This document shows positions 1 to 5,724 of a DNA stretch of 5,724 bases, one piece after another. The position numbers were made by a program, and so were the translations under genes. The first letter of the stretch is position 1. Each line of letters begins with the position of its first letter. The notes beneath the pieces are model-generated. The model made no database searches. It worked only from the letters and a program-made list of their open reading frames with translations, and was not told the DNA's origin. This stretch comes from an uncultured Methylococcaceae bacterium. GTDB lineage: Bacteria > Pseudomonadota > Gammaproteobacteria > Methylococcales > Methylomonadaceae. Location: positions 1 through 5,724 of the forward strand of contig CAJAHC010000466.1 of the NCBI GenBank assembly GCA_903939355.1, given 5' to 3'.

Positions 1-20
1 AAGTAAGTAGCCTTATTCAT
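1..20 (-). CDS. Possible 5' end of the next operon gene (pyrH by synteny), cut by the window edge
   Basis: An ATG on the minus strand (bases 20-18) opens a frame reading MNKATY before the window ends, 50 bases after the tsf stop. In gammaproteobacteria rpsB-tsf is usually followed by pyrH (UMP kinase), whose N-terminus is a short variable lead before a KRILLKLSGE-type motif. The six visible residues could be such a lead, but the diagnostic motif is outside the window. There is no clear Shine-Dalgarno sequence ahead of the ATG, and an in-frame stop lies just upstream. The call rests on gene order alone, so a chance ATG in an intergenic region is about as likely. Confidence 0.3.
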
Positions 21-70
21 CGTTTATTACATTGGATTAGAGATTACCTGCCAACCCAATGCAAATTATA

Positions 71-961
71 TTAGCTTCCTCTGACCTGAGCCATTACTTC
101 TTCAGCAAAGTTTTCTTCTTTTTTCTCTATACCTTCACCCACTTCAAAACGGATAAAACGAATAGCTTTATTACCTTTCTTTGATACTAAGCCACCAACA
201 GTGACTTTATCATCTTTAATAAAAGGCTGACCTAATAAAGTCACCTCTGCAAGAAATTTTCTAACCTGCCCTGTAATCATTTTTTCGATAATATCGGCAG
301 GCTTACCGCTTTCTAAAGACAGAGCACGGAAAATATCTTTTTCTTTTTCAATTATGTCAGAAGGTACTTGCTCTTCTGAAACAAATTGCGGCTTACTAGC
401 AGCAATGTGCATGGCAATATCTTTACCTAATTCTTGATCTGAAACAGCCAACTCGACGATTACACCAATTTTACTTCCATGTAAGTAGCATGCAGTCCCA
501 CCTTCAGTCGTTTTAAATCTCTCAAAACGTCTAACGGTAATATTTTCGCCCAATGTTGAAATTAAACCACGGCGCATTTCATCAACTGTTACACCACCTT
601 CCAATGGCATTGCTAACAATTGTTCTTCAGTTTCAATGCTATCAGCATTTAACAAAGCGTTAGTTACACTATTTACAAAGCTTACGAAATCATCTGCTTT
701 AGCAACAAAATCAGTTTCGCAATTAACATCAACAATTGCTACCGCTTTTCCGTCATCACTAACTTTAACACCAATAATACCTTCAGCTGCAATACGACCC
801 GATTTTTTATCGGCTTTTGCTAAGCCTGATTTACGCATATTTTCAATAGCTAACTCCATGTCGCCATTGGCTTCAACCAGCGCTCTTTTACATTCCATCA
901 TACCAGAACCCGTTCTTTCACGCAGCTCCTTAACCATTACTGCATTGATAGTAATACTCAT
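71..961 (-). CDS. tsf: Translation elongation factor Ts (EF-Ts)
   Basis: EF-Ts is the cytoplasmic guanine-nucleotide exchange factor that releases GDP from EF-Tu so that EF-Tu can bind GTP and aminoacyl-tRNA again. The 296-residue product has the full family layout. An N-terminal UBA-like module (about residues 5-45) carries KELRERTG and MMECKRAL. The EF-Tu-contacting core carries NCETDFVAK near residues 80-88, including the conserved D84-F85 pair that in the family disturbs the Mg2+ site of EF-Tu. Further on are HIAASKPQFV, SGKPADIIEKM and a C-terminal FIRFEVGEGIEKKEENFAEEV. It is slightly longer than the 283-residue E. coli protein. The ATG at 961 aligns with the family start, and AAGGA (971-975) lies 9 bases upstream. 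The next methionine (residue 9) would cut into the N-terminal module. It is second in an operon after rpsB, 111 bases downstream, with a terminator-like hairpin between them. Confidence 0.98.
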   Translation of the reverse strand: MSITINAVMVKELRERTGSGMMECKRALVEANGDMELAIENMRKSGLAKADKKSGRIAAEGIIGVKVSDDGKAVAIVDVNCETDFVAKADDFVSFVNSVTNALLNADSIETEEQLLAMPLEGGVTVDEMRRGLISTLGENITVRRFERFKTTEGGTACYLHGSKIGVIVELAVSDQELGKDIAMHIAASKPQFVSEEQVPSDIIEKEKDIFRALSLESGKPADIIEKMITGQVRKFLAEVTLLGQPFIKDDKVTVGGLVSKKGNKAIRFIRFEVGEGIEKKEENFAEEVMAQVRGS

Positions 962-970
962 TTTTGTGTT

Positions 971-975
971 TCCTT
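971..975 (-). promoter_or_regulatory. Ribosome binding site of tsf
   Basis: On the minus strand AAGGA lies 9 bases ahead of the tsf ATG. It supports the start at 961 over the internal methionine at codon 9. It lies outside the upstream attenuator-like hairpin (993-1020), so that hairpin would act on transcription or RNA stability rather than by hiding this site. Confidence 0.7.
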
Positions 976-992
976 AATTTTTTTATCACTGT

Positions 993-1020
993 AAAAACGC
1001 CCCCGTTAGGAGGCGTTTTT
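993..1020 (-). terminator. Terminator-like hairpin (probable attenuator) between rpsB and tsf
   Basis: Read on the minus strand, this is a 12-pair GC-cored stem (AAAAACGCCTCC paired with GGGGGCGTTTTT) around a four-base loop. The 3' arm ends in five U residues, the form of an intrinsic terminator. It lies between two genes whose products are both needed, so partial termination that lowers tsf relative to rpsB is more likely than a full stop. The pair formed by 1011 and 1002 is a U-G wobble in minus-strand RNA but a C-A mismatch in plus-strand RNA, so the stem is better preserved in the direction of the operon. The plus strand has the longer T run (1016-1023), but I see no plus-strand gene that would need a terminator here. 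The structure is seen in the sequence; its efficiency is inferred. Confidence 0.7.
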
Positions 1021-1035
1021 TTTGCCTTATTTCTT

Positions 1036-1064
1036 TTTAACCTCTAAACAATTTCGAGGTTAAA
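1036..1064 (-). other. Hairpin just after the rpsB stop codon, without a U tract
   Basis: TTTAACCTC (1036-1044) and GAGGTTAAA (1056-1064) form a perfect 9-pair stem with an 11-base loop, starting 8 bases past the rpsB stop. On the minus strand it is followed by an A-rich run, not U residues, so it is not a standard intrinsic terminator. It may stabilise the 3' end of rpsB mRNA or act together with the stronger hairpin at 993-1020. This role is inferred. Confidence 0.45.
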
Positions 1065-1072
1065 GTTAATAT

Positions 1073-1813
1073 TTACTCTACCGCTGCTTCTTCAACAAAA
1101 TCATCTACTTTTGCTGACATCCCTAAACCAGCAGCCTTTGATTCCATTACCGCTGCAGAAACACTTTCACAGTATAATTTAACAGCGCGGATCGAATCGT
1201 CATTGCCTGGAATAATATAATCAATTCTCTCAGGTGAATTATTTGAGTCAACAATACCAACAACAGGAATTCCTAATTTTTTTGCTTCGCTAATAGCGTT
1301 TTTCTCATAGCCAACATCCAATACAAAAATTACGTCAGGAACGCCTTTCATATCTTTAATTCCACCAAGGCTACGCTCTAGCTTTTCCAATTCACGCTCC
1401 ATTCCTAACGCTTCTTTTTTTCCGAAACGTTGATAGAGTGTACCGTCAGCTTTCATTGCTTCTAATTCTTTAAGACGGTTAATTGATTTCTTGATAGTCT
1501 TGAAGTTAGTCATCATGCCGCCTAACCAACGATGATTAACATAAGGCATTCCACAACGAGTAGCCTCTTCTGCAACCACTTTACGCGCGGCCTTTTTAGT
1601 TCCAACAAACAAAATAGTGCCCTTGTTTGCTGTCATCTGACCCAGATAATTCATAGCGTCATTAAACATTGGAAGCGTTTTTTCCAAATCAATAATATGG
1701 ATTTTGTTACGGGCTCCAAACAAATATGTTGCCATTTTTGGGTTCCAATAACGAGTTTGATGTCCAAAATGAACACCCGCTTCAAGCATTTGACGCATGG
1801 ATACTGCTGCCAT
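1073..1813 (-). CDS. rpsB: 30S ribosomal protein S2
   Basis: S2 is a structural protein of the small ribosomal subunit, placed late between head and body, and is needed for S1 to bind. The 246-residue product matches the family (241 in E. coli). [13 protein letters not shown] occupies residues 15-27, then [15 protein letters not shown] (32-46), FVGTKKAA (69-76) and [12 protein letters not shown] (93-104). Further on are the coiled-coil region rich in Lys, Glu and Leu (about 105-150) and the C-terminal [11 protein letters not shown]. The tail is acidic, ending EEAAVE. The ATG at 1813 aligns with the family start and has AGGAG six bases upstream. It leads the rpsB-tsf operon from its own promoter and a structured leader of about 145 bases, which suggests autogenous control by S2. 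Nothing in the gene looks damaged or foreign. Confidence 0.98.
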   Translation of the reverse strand: MAAVSMRQMLEAGVHFGHQTRYWNPKMATYLFGARNKIHIIDLEKTLPMFNDAMNYLGQMTANKGTILFVGTKKAARKVVAEEATRCGMPYVNHRWLGGMMTNFKTIKKSINRLKELEAMKADGTLYQRFGKKEALGMERELEKLERSLGGIKDMKGVPDVIFVLDVGYEKNAISEAKKLGIPVVGIVDSNNSPERIDYIIPGNDDSIRAVKLYCESVSAAVMESKAAGLGMSAKVDDFVEEAAVE

Positions 1814-1960
1814 TTATTTCTCCTAAGTTTTAAAGTCGGAATTATTATTTCCGAGTGGGTTATGCTTCCGCCTATCCCGCCTAGTAACCAACTACAACGT
1901 ATGTAGTTAGCACCCTACCAAACGTGACGATAAGCGTGAGTATTTTTTACAAAAATCAAC
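1814..1960 (-). ncRNA. rpsB 5' leader, probable S2-responsive regulatory RNA (t44/tff type)
   Basis: From the predicted transcription start (about 1960) to the rpsB ATG the minus-strand RNA is strongly structured. The main hairpin pairs 1910-1902 with 1896-1888 (nine pairs, one G-U) around the loop 1901-1897. A basal stem pairs 1920-1916 with 1886-1882, leaving GGGU (1915-1912) bulged. A second hairpin pairs 1854-1849 with 1841-1836 (UCGGAA with UUCCGA, seven-base loop). ACCC (1860-1857) beside that hairpin can pair with the bulged GGGU, a candidate pseudoknot. In E. coli the map-rpsB gap carries the S2 autoregulatory leader, also catalogued as t44/tff RNA, and this element has the same position and length class. 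The pairings are visible; S2 binding and the pseudoknot are inferred. An Rfam t44 model search would settle the family. Confidence 0.75.
1820..1824 (-). promoter_or_regulatory. Ribosome binding site of rpsB
   Basis: AGGAG lies six bases ahead of the rpsB ATG on the minus strand, close to ideal spacing. It sits in unpaired A/U-rich sequence 11 bases after the last leader hairpin, so bound S2 could block ribosome entry here. Confidence 0.85.
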
Positions 1961-1965
1961 TTAAC

Positions 1966-1994
1966 TTTATACCATAATTTACTACTTACAACAA
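1966..1994 (-). promoter_or_regulatory. Promoter of the rpsB-tsf operon
   Basis: On the minus strand there is a -35 TTGTTG (1994-1989), a 17-base spacer and a -10 TATAAA (1971-1966). The -10 is preceded by TGG, giving an extended -10 (TGnTATAAA). This predicts a start near 1958-1960, about 145 bases ahead of rpsB, matching the start of the structured leader. The -35 overlaps that of the divergent map promoter. Confidence 0.65.
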
Positions 1995-2012
1995 GCAAAC
2001 CTCTGTTAAAAT
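1985..2012 (+). promoter_or_regulatory. Probable promoter of map-glnD
   Basis: On the plus strand an extended -10 TGTTAAAAT (2004-2012, hexamer TAAAAT) follows a weak -35 CTTACA (1985-1990) at 16 bases. Transcription would begin near 2019, leaving an untranslated leader of about 68 bases before map. The -35 is poor, so the extended -10 would carry most of the signal. No second promoter is evident before glnD, which overlaps map. Confidence 0.5.
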
Positions 2013-2059
2013 CATTCAGATATTGGGCTCGAGGTAATAACTACTTCACTAGAACCCTC

Positions 2060-2073
2060 AACACTGAACACTG
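2060..2073 (+). repeat. Two tandem copies of a 7-base unit in the map leader
   Basis: AACACTG occurs twice back to back, followed by AA, ending 13 bases before the map ATG. It occupies the place where a Shine-Dalgarno sequence would be expected and contains none. It may be a simple slippage duplication; no function is evident. Confidence 0.5.
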
Positions 2074-2086
2074 AATACAAAAAATC

Positions 2087-2851
2087 ATGAGTATTATCAT
2101 TAAATCCCCAAGTGAAATAGAAAAAATGCGTATTGCTGGCAAACTGGCTGCCGAGGTGCTGGAAATGATCGAGCCCTATGTTGTTGCTGGGGTGACTACC
2201 GATCAGCTTGATAAGCTTTGTCACGATTATATAGTTGATGTGCAAAAAGCCACTCCTGCTCCACTCAATTACCACGGCTTTCCTAAATCAATATGCACAT
2301 CCATTAACCAAACAGTTTGCCACGGCATTCCCTGTGATAAAAAACTTAAATCAGGTGACATTGTAAATATCGACATTACAGTCATCAAAGATGATTATCA
2401 TGGTGATACCAGTAAAATGTTTTGCATTGGAGAAGTAAGTCAACACGCTAAACGTCTTATCAAAATTACTCAAGAGTCCATGTTTTTGGGTATAGATAAG
2501 GTTAAAGCCGGTGCTACTTTAGGGGATATTGGTCATGCCATTCAAAAACATGCTGAATCTAATCGTTACTCAGTAGTAAGAGATTTTTGTGGGCATGGTA
2601 TTGGTAAAAAATTCCATGAAGAGCCACAAATACTTCATTATGGCAAAGCTGGAGATGGTATTACACTGGATGCGGGGATGATAATAACGATAGAACCCAT
2701 GATTAATCTTGGCAAGCGAGATGTTAAAATTTTAGCTGATGGCTGGACAGCAGTCACAAAGGATCGCAGCCTCTCGGCACAATTTGAACATACCATTCTG
2801 GTAACATCTAATGGCCATGAGATATTAACCTTACGTAAAGAGGAAATGTGA
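2087..2851 (+). CDS. map: Type I methionine aminopeptidase
   Basis: This cytoplasmic metallopeptidase removes the initiator methionine from new proteins when the second residue is small, after deformylation. The 254-residue product covers the whole pita-bread fold. All five metal ligands known from the E. coli enzyme are present: D96 in NIDITV, D107 in HGDTSKMF, H170 in CGHGIGKKFHEEP, E203 in TIEPMI and E234 in AQFEHT. The substrate-site histidines H79 (VCHGIP) and H177 are also present. There is no N-terminal extension or zinc-finger region, so it is the short bacterial type Ia form. The ATG at 2087 gives the family N-terminus (IIIKSPSEIEKMRIAGKLAAEVL). No Shine-Dalgarno sequence is visible before it; the preceding bases are A-rich. 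It is divergent from rpsB, and its stop overlaps the glnD start, so the two are probably co-transcribed. Confidence 0.98.
   Translation: MSIIIKSPSEIEKMRIAGKLAAEVLEMIEPYVVAGVTTDQLDKLCHDYIVDVQKATPAPLNYHGFPKSICTSINQTVCHGIPCDKKLKSGDIVNIDITVIKDDYHGDTSKMFCIGEVSQHAKRLIKITQESMFLGIDKVKAGATLGDIGHAIQKHAESNRYSVVRDFCGHGIGKKFHEEPQILHYGKAGDGITLDAGMIITIEPMINLGKRDVKILADGWTAVTKDRSLSAQFEHTILVTSNGHEILTLRKEEM
2839..2851 (+). promoter_or_regulatory. map-glnD overlap with ribosome binding site and GTG start
   Basis: AGAGG (2839-2843), inside the last map codons, precedes the glnD start codon GTG (2848-2850), which overlaps the map stop TGA (2849-2851). The spacing of 4 bases is short. The only close alternative, TTG at 2857, would be about 13 bases away and would drop three residues. 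The overlap suggests that ribosomes ending map restart on glnD, which ties glnD output to map. Confidence 0.7.
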
Positions 2852-5496
2852 TCACTTTGAACCAATACATCACTACGGCTCTTTTTACCTTGCCAGATAG
2901 TCTTGTGCAATTTAAAAGCTTGATAAAACAAAAAGACATCGAGCTAAAGCTCCAATTTAACCCTCACCAATCCGTTTCAGGATTACTTAAAGAAAAATCA
3001 GACTTCATTGATCTCATTTTAAATTGCTGTTGGGAGTACTTTCTAGGAGTTTACGCAAAACAATTAAGCTTATGTGCAGTTGGTGGCTATGGTAGAAGAG
3101 AATTATTTCCTCAATCTGACATCGATATTATCATTCTCCTTGATTCAGAAGATAGAGCCATATATCAAGAAGCCCTCTCCAATTTTTTTAGTTTTCTTTG
3201 GGATATAGGCTTAAAACCTGGCCATAGCGTCCGCACTATTAATGAATGTGTTAATGAAGCCATTAATGATCAAACTATCATGACCAGTCTAATGGAATTT
3301 AACTTGATAGCTGGTAATGAATTACTTTATGAAGCACTCAAGCTTCGTATTACGCCTGATAAGATTTGGCCATCAGACCAGTTTTTTTCAGCAAAAATGC
3401 ACGAACAACAATTACGCTACACCAAATTTCACGACACTGCCTATAATCTTGAACCCAATATTAAAGAAGGACCTGGTGGCATTCGAGATATGCAAGTCAT
3501 CGCTTGGATATTTAAACGCCACTATAACTCATCAACTCTCAAAGAATTAATTAAGTATGATTTTTTGCCCGAATCTGACTACGCTGAGTTAATTTCTGCC
3601 CGTGACGTACTATGGCGAATTAGATATGCACTACACCTTTTAACTGATAGAGCAGAAAACAGACTCATTTTTGACTATCAACGCGACTTGGCTAAGCAAT
3701 TTGGTTTCAGTGCAGACAATCAACTGTACAATCAGGATGTTGAACGATTTATGCAGTTTTATTTTAAAACGGTGCAAGGACTTGAACGCCTTAATGAAAT
3801 GTTGTTACAACTCTTTAATGAGCGCTTTATTATCGGTGAAAAAGTTAACAAAATAACGCCCATCAATGAAAAATTTATTGCAATTAATGGCTATCTTGAA
3901 GCCATCAATGATTCAATTTTTGAGCAACACCCACTTGCCTTACTGGAAGTTTTTTTAATCATTCAGCTTAATCCAGAACTACTAGGCATTAGAGCCACAA
4001 CTATTCGTCTGATCAGAAATAATCTGCATTTGATAGACGATGAGTTTAGAGCCAATAAAACCGCCAACCGTCTTTTTATTGAAATATTTCGCAGACCTCG
4101 CGGATTGACCCATGAACTAAGACGAATGAATAGGTATGGGGTATTAGCAGCTTACTTACCAAGCTTTGCCAATATTGTTGCCCGTATGCAATATGACTTA
4201 TTCCATATTTATACAGTAGATGAGCATACGCTTTTTGTTATCCGAAATTTGCGTCGCTTCTCATTAGAAGAACATGTAACTGAATTTCCCCTATGTAACA
4301 CTGTTTTCAAACTTATTCCGAAACCTGAAATATTATATATTGCAGCTCTATTTCATGACATAGCCAAAGGCCTTAAAGGGGATCATTCGGCAATCGGAGA
4401 AGATATTGCCAGATGCTTTTGTATTCAACATGACATATCCAAGCATGACACCAAGCTCATCACCTGGCTAGTTCGAAGTCACTTAATAATGTCCATGACC
4501 GCACAGCGAAAAGACATTAGTGATCCTGACGTTATTCACGAGTTTGCTCAAAAGATAGATAACATCGAATATCTTAATCATTTATATCTACTAACAGTTG
4601 CTGATATTCGCGCAACCAATCCTGAACTTTGGAACGACTGGAAAGATTCACTGTTAAAAGATCTTTACTCAGCTACTCATAAGGCCTTACGTCTTGGTCT
4701 ACAAAATCCGACAACACTTTCTGAACGCCTACGTGAGAACAAACAAGAAGCCAGGGATGAACTGCTTAAACTTGGCATATCAGATGAAAATATTGACCTA
4801 GCTTGGCAGCATACCAGTGACGACTATTTTTTACGCTACTCTGCAGATGAAATTGCTTGGCACACAATTGCTATCGCGTCATCAGTTGAAGATGACCTAC
4901 CTTTGGTTTTACTGCGCCAACAGCCTCAACGCGGCAGTGCTGAAGTCTTTGTTTATACTAAAGACAAAGGTCCTATTTTTTCAATAAGTACAGCTACTTT
5001 TGATCAATTGGGCTTAACTATTCTTGACGCCAGAATTATGACCACACAGGATAATTACGTACTTAATAGTTTCCAAGTGCACGAACAAAATGGAAAACCT
5101 ATTAATGAAATCTGCAGAGAAACCCATATCTGCTCTGCAATACGCAATAACCTTTTACAAGGTGAAGTAAAAAGCCACATCAACATACATCGACAATCCA
5201 AATCCAGGCAAGCAATACATTTTCCCATCCCTACCAGCGTTAAATTCTTACCAAATACATTTAATAGAAACACCATCATAGAAGTTATCACAACTGATCG
5301 TGCTGGACTTCTATCCAAAATAGGGCGAGCCTTCATCAATCAAAACGTTAATTTATTTAGTGCAAAAATTTCCACTATTGGTAGCCGAGCTGAAGATATC
5401 TTTTATATTACCGATCATGCATTACAACCCATTGAAAATATCGAAAAACAAAACCTAATCCGCGAAGAACTATTGAAAATGCTGGACACTGAGTAA
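2848..5496 (+). CDS. glnD: P-II uridylyltransferase / uridylyl-removing enzyme
   Basis: GlnD is the cytoplasmic glutamine sensor of nitrogen control. At low glutamine it transfers UMP from UTP to a T-loop tyrosine of P-II proteins; at high glutamine it hydrolyses that bond. The modified P-II then adjusts glutamine synthetase adenylylation and NtrBC signalling. The 882-residue product (890 in E. coli) has all domains in order. The nucleotidyltransferase domain has GGYGRREL at 79-86 and the metal-binding SDID with D91 and D93. The linker helical region contains LEPNIKEGPGGIRDMQ. The HD hydrolase domain (about 450-600) has DLFHIYTVDEHT (450-461) and ALFHDIAKG with H503-D504. Two C-terminal ACT domains, the glutamine-binding part, lie at about 700-765 and 810-880. 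Catalytic residues for both activities are present, so it should be bifunctional. It starts with GTG and is probably co-transcribed with map. A broken P-II gene lies convergent just downstream. Confidence 0.98.
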   Translation: MITLNQYITTALFTLPDSLVQFKSLIKQKDIELKLQFNPHQSVSGLLKEKSDFIDLILNCCWEYFLGVYAKQLSLCAVGGYGRRELFPQSDIDIIILLDSEDRAIYQEALSNFFSFLWDIGLKPGHSVRTINECVNEAINDQTIMTSLMEFNLIAGNELLYEALKLRITPDKIWPSDQFFSAKMHEQQLRYTKFHDTAYNLEPNIKEGPGGIRDMQVIAWIFKRHYNSSTLKELIKYDFLPESDYAELISARDVLWRIRYALHLLTDRAENRLIFDYQRDLAKQFGFSADNQLYNQDVERFMQFYFKTVQGLERLNEMLLQLFNERFIIGEKVNKITPINEKFIAINGYLEAINDSIFEQHPLALLEVFLIIQLNPELLGIRATTIRLIRNNLHLIDDEFRANKTANRLFIEIFRRPRGLTHELRRMNRYGVLAAYLPSFANIVARMQYDLFHIYTVDEHTLFVIRNLRRFSLEEHVTEFPLCNTVFKLIPKPEILYIAALFHDIAKGLKGDHSAIGEDIARCFCIQHDISKHDTKLITWLVRSHLIMSMTAQRKDISDPDVIHEFAQKIDNIEYLNHLYLLTVADIRATNPELWNDWKDSLLKDLYSATHKALRLGLQNPTTLSERLRENKQEARDELLKLGISDENIDLAWQHTSDDYFLRYSADEIAWHTIAIASSVEDDLPLVLLRQQPQRGSAEVFVYTKDKGPIFSISTATFDQLGLTILDARIMTTQDNYVLNSFQVHEQNGKPINEICRETHICSAIRNNLLQGEVKSHINIHRQSKSRQAIHFPIPTSVKFLPNTFNRNTIIEVITTDRAGLLSKIGRAFINQNVNLFSAKISTIGSRAEDIFYITDHALQPIENIEKQNLIREELLKMLDTE

Positions 5497-5525
5497 CGAC
5501 ACTCTCATAAGGCTTATCAACTCAA

Positions 5526-5557
5526 TTTAGTTATGTGCAGCCGTCTAAAAAACTAAA
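5526..5557. other. AT-rich inverted repeat in the gap after glnD
   Basis: TTTAGTT (5526-5532) and AACTAAA (5551-5557) are perfect inverted arms separated by 18 bases, 30 bases after the glnD stop; the arms extend by one A-T pair on each side. The stem is AT-only apart from one G-C pair, and neither strand has a following T run, so it is at best a weak bidirectional terminator between converging genes. I see no better terminator after glnD. Confidence 0.25.
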
Positions 5558-5639
5558 TCGCCTCTTCACCTGTTTCACCGGTACGTATTCGGATAACCTG
5601 CAAAGCTTCTGTCACAAATATTTTGCCATCTCCAATCTT
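5553..5639 (-). pseudogene. 3' remnant of a P-II nitrogen regulatory protein gene (glnB/glnK family)
   Basis: The minus strand encodes [20 protein letters not shown] followed by GETGEEAI and a TAG stop. This is the C-terminus of a P-II protein: the B-loop KIGDGKIF, which binds ATP, and the RIRTGE of the C-loop. Complete P-II proteins have about 112 residues; only the last 28 remain. Upstream of the first lysine the family consensus (usually TG before KIG) is lost at once. The frame continues for only six unrelated codons (YSFDSI) to a TAA at 5660-5658, with no start codon. None of the three minus-strand frames in 5640-5724 resembles the missing part, so this is not a simple frameshift. The T-loop tyrosine that GlnD would uridylylate is absent. 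The clean break suggests a deletion, an insertion whose end lies near 5640, or an assembly join. The short surviving piece is well conserved, suggesting a recent event. An intact P-II gene presumably lies elsewhere. Confidence 0.85.
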
Positions 5640-5724
5640 AATTGAGTCAAAACTATATTAAAGATAAATTACTGATATTTAGTGTCGAATCAAAATAATT
5701 TATCGACTTTATTCAAACAGGCAG
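5640..5724. other. Non-coding AT-rich sequence beyond the P-II break, origin unknown
   Basis: These 85 bases follow directly on the truncated P-II gene and have stops in all three minus-strand frames. They contain a perfect 9-base inverted repeat, GATAAATTA (5663-5671) and TAATTTATC (5696-5704), 24 bases apart, and an overlapping GTCGA (5684-5688) with TCGAC (5703-5707). They could be the end of an inserted element or ordinary intergenic DNA joined by a deletion. I do not recognise the ends of any known insertion sequence family. Confidence 0.4.

Noticed and set aside
31..60. Imperfect inverted repeat after tsf (ATTGG with CCAAT) as a terminator
   Set aside because: Only five consecutive pairs, a 20-base interval and no T run on the minus strand; too weak to call.
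636..977. Open frame of 113 codons on the plus strand across tsf
   Set aside because: It lies wholly antisense to the well-supported tsf start region, has no ribosome binding site, and its low-complexity Ser/Thr/Ile-rich product resembles no family I know.
1532..1906. Open frame of 124 codons on the plus strand across rpsB and its leader
   Set aside because: It is antisense to conserved S2 codons and to the structured leader, with a Cys/His/Phe-rich translation typical of a reverse-frame artefact.
2012..2275. Open frame of 87 codons on the minus strand across the start of map
   Set aside because: It is antisense to conserved map codons, has no ribosome binding site, and would end in the map leader.
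5055..5339. Open frame of 94 codons on the minus strand within the 3' part of glnD
   Set aside because: It opposes the conserved second ACT domain of GlnD and has no supporting signals.
5553..5724. The P-II fragment as a frameshifted but otherwise complete gene continuing to the right
   Set aside because: All three minus-strand frames of 5640-5724 contain stops and show nothing like the P-II core sequence that should come before the B-loop.
1..5724. CRISPR array, tRNA, rRNA, prophage or a defence-type gene set
   Set aside because: No regularly spaced repeats, no tRNA-like cloverleaf and no unexplained coding space; the window is nearly filled by four housekeeping genes.

Overview
This AT-rich window comes from a gammaproteobacterium. 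The order is tsf and rpsB on the minus strand, divergent from map and glnD on the plus strand. This is the layout known from Escherichia coli and many relatives. The four main genes are intact and have the expected family lengths. I cannot fix the genus by eye. The protein sequences fit a low-GC environmental gammaproteobacterium, possibly near the methanotrophs, but that is only an impression.

Layout. Bases 1-70 lie downstream of tsf. They may hold the first codons of the next operon gene (pyrH by synteny, weakly supported). Bases 71-961 (minus) are tsf, encoding elongation factor Ts. Bases 962-1072 separate rpsB from tsf and hold two hairpins; one resembles an intrinsic attenuator. Bases 1073-1813 (minus) are rpsB, encoding ribosomal protein S2. 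Bases 1814-2086 hold a structured rpsB leader of the S2/t44 kind and two back-to-back promoters whose -35 boxes overlap. Bases 2087-2851 (plus) are map, methionine aminopeptidase. Bases 2848-5496 (plus) are glnD, the uridylyltransferase/uridylyl-removing enzyme, translationally coupled to map through a 4-base overlap. Bases 5553-5639 (minus) are the last 28 codons of a P-II signalling protein gene (glnB/glnK family). The rest of that gene is missing, and the DNA beyond it is unrelated and non-coding.

How the genes work together. S2 and EF-Ts are translation components made from one transcript. S2 probably controls its own leader, and the intergenic hairpin may tune the ratio of the two proteins. 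Map trims the initiator methionine of new proteins. GlnD senses glutamine and modifies P-II proteins. The P-II remnant is therefore a broken copy of GlnD's own substrate gene, lying convergent to glnD and lacking the uridylylated T-loop.

I found no new multi-gene system here. The items most worth a second look are the sharply truncated P-II gene, the candidate pseudoknot in the rpsB leader, the strand asymmetry of the rpsB-tsf terminator-like hairpin, and the overlapping divergent promoters.
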